From assembly GCA_945923775.1 (NCBI GenBank), contig CAMELR010000012.1:1-64000 (forward strand): 64,000 nt of DNA, given 5' to 3'. Under the pieces are notes generated by a model. It searched no databases. It worked only from the letters and a program-made list of their open reading frames with translations, and was not told where the DNA came from. Each line of letters opens with the position of its first letter. The stretch's first letter is position 1. The position numbers were made by a program, and so were the translations under genes. The stretch comes from an uncultured Clostridia bacterium. Lineage in GTDB: Bacteria > Bacillota > Clostridia > Oscillospirales > Ruminococcaceae. This document shows, piece after piece, positions 59,199-64,000 of this stretch.

Positions 59199-59350
59199 AT
59201 GAATTTAAATTCGGAATTCGGAATGCGGAATTCGGAATTTCGGTCGCCGCTGCCGCGGCGGTTATCCGATTGTATCAAATTTTAATACCGTCCTGCGAAG
59301 CAGGACACCATAATTCCGAATTCATAATTCCGAATTCCGAATTTATTATT
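59199..59350. mobile_element. MITE-like AATTCCGAATT element, full copy B
   Basis: Left end TTTAAATTCGGAATTCGGAA..GGAATTCGGAATT and right end AATTCCGAATT..AATTCCGAATTCCGAATTTATT pair over about 37 bases with few mismatches. Inside are CGCCGCTGCCGCGGCGG, TTATCCGATTGTATCAAATT and GTCCTGCGAAGCAGGAC, the same order as copy A. It occupies the pyrF-carA junction, and I see no terminator or convincing promoter with it. Confidence 0.8.
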
Positions 59351-59375
59351 TCGCTGTTTCAGCAAACCTTCCGGA

Positions 59376-60311
59376 TCACTTATTAATTACGATCTTCCCC
59401 ACTATCCCCATGATCTCGTCTCTCATGCGGATAGCTTCGCGGCGTGCTGCCTCTGCGTAGTCGTGCTCGTCGCACTTTTCCTTCTGGTAGGCGCACATGA
59501 TGCCTCTGGAGCTGTTGACGATACCGCCGAGGCCGTTCTTATCGAATGCGCCTGCGATGTCCTTCGCGCCTGCGCCCTGAGCGCCGTAGCCCGGGATAAG
59601 GAAGAATGTGGTCGGAAGCACGTCGCGGAGGTATCTGAGCTGCTCGGGGTATGTAGCGCCGACTACCGCGCCTACGCCGGAGTAGCCGTAAACGCCGGGG
59701 AGATCCTCGCCCCACTTCTCGCACATGTGGCCCATGGTCTCGTAGATGGTCATGCCGTCTATCTTCTTGTCCTGGAGCTCGCCGGAGCTGGGGTTGGATG
59801 TCTTTACGAGCACGAAAATACCCTTGTCGTTGTCGCGGCAGGTAGCGAGAAGCGGCTTTATGCCGTCGCTGCCGAGGTAGCCGTTTACAGTCAGCGCGTC
59901 GCCGAGGAACGGCTCGTAGGTCTGGCTGCCTACCTGTACTTTGCCCAGATGAGCCGCCGCGTATGCCTCCATCGTGGTGCCGATGTCGTTGCGCTTGCCG
60001 TCGGTGATGACGTACATGCCCTTGCTGCGCGCGTACTCCTGGGTCTTGTAGAGAGCCTTGACGCCCGCCGGTCCGTACATCTCATAATAAGCCGCCTGCG
60101 GCTTCACTGCGGGGACGATATCGTACAGCGCGTCGATAAGCCCCTTGTTGAATTCCAGCAGAGCCTTCGCAGCGCCCTTGAGGGTCTCGCCGTACTTCTC
60201 GAAGCACTTCTCCTTGATGTACTCCGGAACGTATGCGAGCTTGGGGTCGAGCCCTGCAACGGAGGGGTTCTGGGTCTTTTCGATCTTTTCGATGAGTCTG
60301 TCGAGTGACAT
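59376..60311 (-). CDS. pyrF: Orotidine 5-phosphate decarboxylase
   Basis: A 311-residue enzyme of the longer type 2 OMP decarboxylase group, converting OMP to UMP. The catalytic Lys/Asp set is in MYVITDGKRNDIGTT near 97, VAGLDPKLAYVP is at the N-terminus and TTFFLIPGYGAQGAGAKD near 235-252 binds phosphate. Type 1 enzymes are about 230-240 residues. It starts 19 bases after the pyrC stop. Confidence 0.95.
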   Translation of the reverse strand: MSLDRLIEKIEKTQNPSVAGLDPKLAYVPEYIKEKCFEKYGETLKGAAKALLEFNKGLIDALYDIVPAVKPQAAYYEMYGPAGVKALYKTQEYARSKGMYVITDGKRNDIGTTMEAYAAAHLGKVQVGSQTYEPFLGDALTVNGYLGSDGIKPLLATCRDNDKGIFVLVKTSNPSSGELQDKKIDGMTIYETMGHMCEKWGEDLPGVYGYSGVGAVVGATYPEQLRYLRDVLPTTFFLIPGYGAQGAGAKDIAGAFDKNGLGGIVNSSRGIMCAYQKEKCDEHDYAEAARREAIRMRDEIMGIVGKIVINK

Positions 60312-60330
60312 GTGTTTCTTCCTTTCTATC

Positions 60331-61608
60331 TCAGTCTATGCCGTCGGTATAAACTATTTTTCCGTCCAGTACTGTATATTTTACCCTGCCCTTGAGGGTC
60401 ATGCCCTTGAAGCAGGTGTTCTTCGACTTCGAGTGAAGCTTCGCCGGGTCGACTACCCACTCCTCGTTCGGGTCGAAAATGCATATATCCGCGATATCGC
60501 CGGGTCTCAGGGAGCCGCCGGGTATCGAGAGTATCCGCCTCGGGTTCACGCACATCAGCGTTACTATGCGCTGGAGCGATATCTTCCCGGTGTGGTACAG
60601 CGCGGTCAGCGTCGCCGCAAGGGAGGTCTCCAGGCCGACAACGCCGTTCGGAGCCTTCTCGAAATCCGCCTTATCCTCCGGCGCGTGGGGCGCGTGGTCG
60701 GTGATTATGCAGTCGATGGTGCCGTCTATCACGCCCTCTGTTATCGCCTGGACGTCAGCCGCCGTGCGCAGCGGAGGGTTCATTCTGTAGTCCGCGTCAC
60801 GGCTTCTCAGAAGCTCGTCGGTCAGCATGAAGTAATGCGGAGCAGTCTCGCATGTCACCATCGTGCCGAATCTCGCCGCCGTGCGTATGTTCTGCATGCT
60901 CTGCGCGGTGGAAACGTGCGCGATGTGTATCGGTACCTCGAGGTCAGCCGCGAGGGTTATCTCGCGCTCGGTGATGATGTCCTCGCTGAGCCTGTGTATG
61001 CCCTTCACGCCGAGTTCCTCAGATACCTCGCCGTAGTTCATTATGCCGCCGTTCACGATGTCGAGATCCTCGCAGTGGGAGATGACCTTCATTCCCGCGT
61101 AGTGAGCCTTCACCATCGCCTCAGCCATTATGCGGGCGTTCTTTACGGGTCTGCCGTCGTCGGAGACCGCTACGCAGCCCGCCTTGTGCAGCTCCTCAAA
61201 GTCGCACATCTCGACGCCGCCCAGCCCCTTTGTAATGCTTCCGACCGGGTAAACGCGCGTCCTGGCGTTCTTCGCCTTTTCAAGAATGTAGTGCACCGTC
61301 TCGGCGCTGTCGATGGTCGGGTTGGTGTTCGGCATGCACGCTACCGCTGTGACTCCGCCTGCCGCCGCCGCATTTCCGCCGGTGATGATATCCTCCTTGT
61401 GGGTCTGGCCGGGGTCGCGGAAATGCACGTGCATATCGCATATTCCCGGGATCACCGTCAGCCCGGCGCAGTCCACCGTCTGGGCCTCCGGCGCGGAGAT
61501 GTCCTCCCCGACCTCGCGTATCAGGTTATCGTGGATAAGGATATCCGCCTTTCCCTCGAATCCGTTGGCGCTGTCTACCACATAGCCGTTTTTCAATAAT
61601 AAGTCCAT
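60331..61608 (-). CDS. pyrC: Dihydroorotase
   Basis: A 425-residue class I dihydroorotase, making dihydroorotate from carbamoyl aspartate. Metal ligands include the H-x-H of CDMHVHFRDPGQTHKED near 58-74, histidines in KVISHCEDLDI and PIHIAHVSTAQSM, and the Asp of CIITDHAPHAPEDK near 308. It follows pyrR by 39 bases. Confidence 0.96.
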   Translation of the reverse strand: MDLLLKNGYVVDSANGFEGKADILIHDNLIREVGEDISAPEAQTVDCAGLTVIPGICDMHVHFRDPGQTHKEDIITGGNAAAAGGVTAVACMPNTNPTIDSAETVHYILEKAKNARTRVYPVGSITKGLGGVEMCDFEELHKAGCVAVSDDGRPVKNARIMAEAMVKAHYAGMKVISHCEDLDIVNGGIMNYGEVSEELGVKGIHRLSEDIITEREITLAADLEVPIHIAHVSTAQSMQNIRTAARFGTMVTCETAPHYFMLTDELLRSRDADYRMNPPLRTAADVQAITEGVIDGTIDCIITDHAPHAPEDKADFEKAPNGVVGLETSLAATLTALYHTGKISLQRIVTLMCVNPRRILSIPGGSLRPGDIADICIFDPNEEWVVDPAKLHSKSKNTCFKGMTLKGRVKYTVLDGKIVYTDGID

Positions 61609-61647
61609 TCTGCCCTCCTTGTGTTTTCTTTATGATCCAGATTCCCG

Positions 61648-62205
61648 TTATTCCGCGGGACATTGAGTGTATATCACAACTTTATCGCAGCCGTCAAGCT
61701 CCTTCACGAGCACCTTGACCGTCTCCTCCCGGGAGGTCGGCAGGTTCTTCCCGATGTAGTCAGCGCGTATCGGAAGCTCCCTGTGCCCCCTGTCCACCAG
61801 CGCTGCGAGCTGTATCAGCATGGGGCGTCCCCGGGACATTATGCCGTCTATCGCCGCTCTCGCGGTGCGCCCGGTGAAGATAACGTCGTCGACTATCACG
61901 ACGCGCTTGTCGGTGATGTCGAACGGTATCTCGCTGTTGTCCGGGCAGCCTCCCCGGGGCTTGTCGTCCCGGAACGGCGTGATATCCAGCAGGCCAACCG
62001 GTATCTCGCCGCCGTCTATCTCGGCGATACGCGCAGCTATGCGCTTCGCGAGAACCGCCCCGCGCGAAAAAAGCCCGATAAGACAAAGACCATCAGTGCC
62101 CTTATTGCGTTCGATCATCTCAAACGAAATACGGGTGACTGCCCTCGCCATCGAGCTTTCGTCCATTATTTCAGCTTTCTGCACAAGCCCGTCTACGGTA
62201 CACAC
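61648..62205 (-). CDS. pyrR: PyrR: pyr operon attenuator protein and uracil phosphoribosyltransferase
   Basis: A PRPP-fold protein of about 185 residues that binds pyr mRNA when UMP is high. It has QKAEIMDESSMARAVTRISFEMIERNKG at the N-terminus, GLFSRGAVLAKRIA near 65 and the PRPP motif RVVIVDDVIFTGRTARAAID near 105-124. The open frame runs back to a GTG at 62325 through the terminator hairpin, which cannot be coding. The start is therefore one of the GTGs at 62214, 62205 or 62184; I choose 62205, 11 bases after AGAAAGG, giving a normal length. First gene of pyrR-pyrC-pyrF. Confidence 0.93.
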   Translation of the reverse strand: MCTVDGLVQKAEIMDESSMARAVTRISFEMIERNKGTDGLCLIGLFSRGAVLAKRIAARIAEIDGGEIPVGLLDITPFRDDKPRGGCPDNSEIPFDITDKRVVIVDDVIFTGRTARAAIDGIMSRGRPMLIQLAALVDRGHRELPIRADYIGKNLPTSREETVKVLVKELDGCDKVVIYTQCPAE

Positions 62206-62231
62206 GGATATCACTACCTTTCTGCCAGAAT

Positions 62232-62351
62232 GAAAAAGCCCGCCGCATATACGGCAGGCTGTAATGAACGTGTACAAAATGCACTGACCCCTTAACGGTA
62301 CAGTACTCCCTATACGAACTCGCACAACCTTGCCGGCATCACGGTGCCGCC
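62232..62351 (-). promoter_or_regulatory. PyrR-type transcription attenuator
   Basis: Read on minus. (1) Anti-antiterminator hairpin 62351-62332: GGCGGCA, hexaloop CCGTGA, TGCCGGC. The loop fits CNGNGA, the PyrR-binding loop consensus as I recall it for Bacillus pyr leaders. (2) CGGCAAGGTT (62335-62326) can pair with AGCCTGCCG (62260-62252), one bulge, as antiterminator. (3) Terminator 62260-62232: AGCCTGCCG pairs with CGGCGGGCT, then TTTTTC. The first and second structures exclude each other, so PyrR binding would favour termination. Confidence 0.8.
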
Positions 62352-62410
62352 TTAAAAGCCATAGAATTCTGCTTACGATATACGGAGCCTCCGCTCCATC
62401 GTTACTAGTT

Positions 62411-62439
62411 ATTATATACTACTTCGCGCGATTTGTCAA
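62411..62439 (-). promoter_or_regulatory. Consensus promoter of the pyr operon
   Basis: On minus TTGACA (62439-62434), 17 bases, TATAAT (62416-62411), perfect sigma-A boxes. The leader to pyrR is about 200 bases. Confidence 0.88.
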
Positions 62440-62484
62440 TAGGATTTTTCCGCCGGCGGAGGTAAATTTAATTCCCCGCATATA

Positions 62485-62513
62485 TTGAAATATTGTGCAA
62501 TTTGTGATATACT
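62485..62513 (+). promoter_or_regulatory. Promoter of the sirtuin gene
   Basis: TTGAAA (62485-62490), 17 bases, TATACT (62508-62513). A 7-bp hairpin, GAACGGC/GCCGTTC (62522-62547), lies in the leader just before the AAGGAGGTAA ribosome site. Confidence 0.7.
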
Positions 62514-62561
62514 TTGAATCAGAACGGCACGGCGGCACGCGCCGTTCAAGGAGGTAATCGT

Positions 62562-63275
62562 ATGGATCTTCAGACAATGATAGACGAAGCGCGGCATATA
62601 GTATTCTTCGGCGGCGCCGGAGTTTCCACCGAAAGCGGCATACCGGACTTCCGCTCGCAGGACGGGCTTTACAGCATGAAATACAAGTACCCGCCGGAGC
62701 AGATAATCTCCCACAGCTTTTTCATGGCTGACCCTGAGGAGTTCTACCGGTTCTACCGCGACCGCATGATATACCCAGCGGCGAAGCCGAACGCGGCTCA
62801 TCTCAAACTCGCGGAGCTGGAGCGCGCCGGGAAGCTCTCCGCAGTAGTGACCCAGAACATCGACGGACTGCACTCCGACGCGGGCAGCAGGAACGTCATC
62901 GAGCTGCACGGCTCGGTGCGCCGCAATCACTGCATGAAGTGCGGGAAGTCCTACGGGCTGGATTTCATCACCTCCGCCGACGGAGTTCCGCGCTGTTCCT
63001 GCGGCGGTATCGTCAAGCCCGACGTAGTGCTCTACGAAGAGCCGCTCAACGAATCCGACATCAACGCGGCGATAAACGCGATATCCGACGCCGACATGCT
63101 GATAATCGGCGGCACCTCCCTCGCAGTCCAGCCGGCGGCGGGGCTTATCCGGTTCTTCAACGGCAGGCGGCTGGCGGTGATAAACAAGTTGCCGACCTCC
63201 GCGGACGACGAAGCCGACATCGTGATAAACGGCAGCATCGGCGAGACCCTCGGCTCGATAACAGTAAACTCATAA
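62562..63275 (+). CDS. Sir2-family NAD-dependent protein deacylase
   Basis: A 237-residue sirtuin. NAD-binding [16 protein letters not shown] lies at about 16-31, [11 protein letters not shown] with [12 protein letters not shown] near 105-130 supplies the catalytic His, and the zinc site is C-x2-C (CMKCG) with C-x-C (CSCGG). [13 protein letters not shown] and [12 protein letters not shown] complete the fold. It removes acyl groups from lysines. The start at 62562 has the strong site AAGGAGGTAA; the earlier in-frame start at 62514 lies at the promoter. It precedes the zinc-ribbon gene by 9 bases. Confidence 0.94.
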   Translation: MDLQTMIDEARHIVFFGGAGVSTESGIPDFRSQDGLYSMKYKYPPEQIISHSFFMADPEEFYRFYRDRMIYPAAKPNAAHLKLAELERAGKLSAVVTQNIDGLHSDAGSRNVIELHGSVRRNHCMKCGKSYGLDFITSADGVPRCSCGGIVKPDVVLYEEPLNESDINAAINAISDADMLIIGGTSLAVQPAAGLIRFFNGRRLAVINKLPTSADDEADIVINGSIGETLGSITVNS

Positions 63276-63284
63276 GGAGCGTAC

Positions 63285-64000
63285 ATGGAGATAAAGACCG
63301 TCACCTACCAGTGCCCGAACTGCAGCGCGGCGCTGGAGTACAACAACGCCCTCGGGAAGTTCAAGTGCCTGTTCTGCGACAGCGAATTCACCGAGGAGGA
63401 CATTAAGAAGCGGTTCGCCGACAACGAGGGCTTCGAGCTTTCGCAGGAGAACCTCGAAGCCGAACAGGAAGCCGCTCAGGACGAATCCAACCGGCAGGCG
63501 GAGGAATTCGCGGGAGCCTCCGCGCTCTACACCTGCCCGAACTGCGGCGCCGGGGTCATCTGCGACAGCCTGACCGCCTCGACGCGCTGTCACTTCTGCC
63601 ACACTCCGGTCATACTGACCGGGCGGCTCTCCGGCGAGTTCAGACCCAACCTGATAATTCCCTTCACCAGGACCCGCGAGCAGGCGGAGACCGCGTTTAA
63701 AGAGTACTGCAAGGGGAAGTTCCTGCTTCCGAAGGGGTTCGCCAGCGAAGCCCAGATACAGAACATCACCCCGCTGTACGTCCCCTACTGGCTGAAAAGC
63801 GGCACGGTGGACGCATTCATGGAAGCGGAGGGTCACAAGGTGCATTCCTGGCGGGTCGGCGACACGCGGTTCACCAACACCAAGATATTCAACGTCACCC
63901 GCCGCGCGGATATGACGTTCATAAGGGTCCCCTGCGACGGCTCGAAGCGTATCGACGACAGCCTGATGGAAAGCATAGAGCCGTTCGACTACGCGGGCAT
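63285..64000 (+). CDS. Double zinc-ribbon protein, partial (cut by window end)
   Basis: The first 238 codons of a longer protein. It has two zinc ribbons, YQCPNCSAALEYNNALGKFKCLFC (about 8-31) and YTCPNCGAGVICDSLTASTRCHFCH (about 82-106), joined by an acidic helical linker. A domain with PNLIIPFTRTREQAETAFKEY and NITPLYVPYWL follows. This is the pattern of the uncharacterised 'TFIIB-type zinc ribbon' or PriA-like zinc-ribbon proteins of Firmicutes, which often end in membrane helices. Its end is outside the window. Co-transcribed with the sirtuin. Confidence 0.8.
   Translation, partial: MEIKTVTYQCPNCSAALEYNNALGKFKCLFCDSEFTEEDIKKRFADNEGFELSQENLEAEQEAAQDESNRQAEEFAGASALYTCPNCGAGVICDSLTASTRCHFCHTPVILTGRLSGEFRPNLIIPFTRTREQAETAFKEYCKGKFLLPKGFASEAQIQNITPLYVPYWLKSGTVDAFMEAEGHKVHSWRVGDTRFTNTKIFNVTRRADMTFIRVPCDGSKRIDDSLMESIEPFDYAG

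Noticed and set aside
62206-62325. An N-terminal extension of PyrR by 40 residues
   Set aside because: The extra part would be encoded by the terminator hairpin and its U-tract, and would exceed the normal PyrR length.
1-64000. tRNA, rRNA or transposase genes
   Set aside because: No tRNA T-arm pattern, rRNA segment or transposase catalytic motif was recognised on either strand by reading; a covariance-model scan could still find a small RNA.

Overview
The window reads as chromosome of a GC-rich (mid-50s percent by eye, not computed), low-GC-clade-type Firmicute of the Oscillospiraceae/Ruminococcaceae kind. Four things point that way: a secreted protein ending in a type I dockerin, the sporulation pair yqfC-yqfD, a PyrR-attenuated pyrimidine operon, and the order mreB-mreC-mreD-PBP2. 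A chemoreceptor behind a sigma-28-like promoter suggests motility. I found no rRNA, tRNA, CRISPR array, prophage or transposase gene.

Layout. 1-8.2 kb: ZIP metal transporter, DUF6796-like membrane protein, a LysR regulator divergent from an aldo/keto reductase over a shared palindromic promoter, and a 1446-residue dockerin protein. 8.2-15 kb (minus): a second LysR gene, then an operon read metN-metI-metQ-FAD hydroxyacid oxidase-aminotransferase behind a strong promoter and one or two leader peptides. 15-24 kb: yqfD-yqfC, a chemoreceptor, and the cell-shape operon mreBCD-PBP2. 24-28.6 kb: a ZapA-like coiled-coil protein coupled to a U32 (RNA hydroxylation) protein, and a CorA-type transporter. 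28.6-36.2 kb: a miniature mobile element in the leader of a COG2509 flavoprotein gene, then xpt and a BMP-type nucleoside ABC importer. 36.2-44.5 kb: a class V aminotransferase with a DUF3343 carrier, a MATE pump, an Eis acetyltransferase, a DUF1540 mini-protein, HAD phosphatase, nucleoside phosphorylase and two membrane proteins. 44.5-51.6 kb: a CotH-like surface protein, a GH5 glycosidase, thioesterase, SDR, DUF896 and an SGNH esterase. 51.8-62.4 kb (minus): the pyr operon pyrR-pyrC-pyrF-carA-carB-orf-pyrK-pyrD, then ruvX. The window closes with a sirtuin and a cut-off zinc-ribbon protein.

The genes group into functions. pyrR to pyrD supply de novo UMP, apart from pyrB and pyrE, which are not here. 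xpt and the BMP importer salvage purines. The metNIQ operon may import a methionine-like hydroxy acid or amino acid and interconvert hydroxy, keto and amino forms. GH5, dockerin protein and SGNH esterase fit a plant-polysaccharide lifestyle.

Non-coding structure is rich. A dispersed repeat built from AATTCCGAATT units occurs at about nine places, and two near-complete copies with terminal inverted repeats bracket carA-carB-orf-pyrK-pyrD. A second family of multi-hairpin repeats occurs three times. A 266-bp MITE-like element with a 4-bp target duplication sits between a promoter and its gene.
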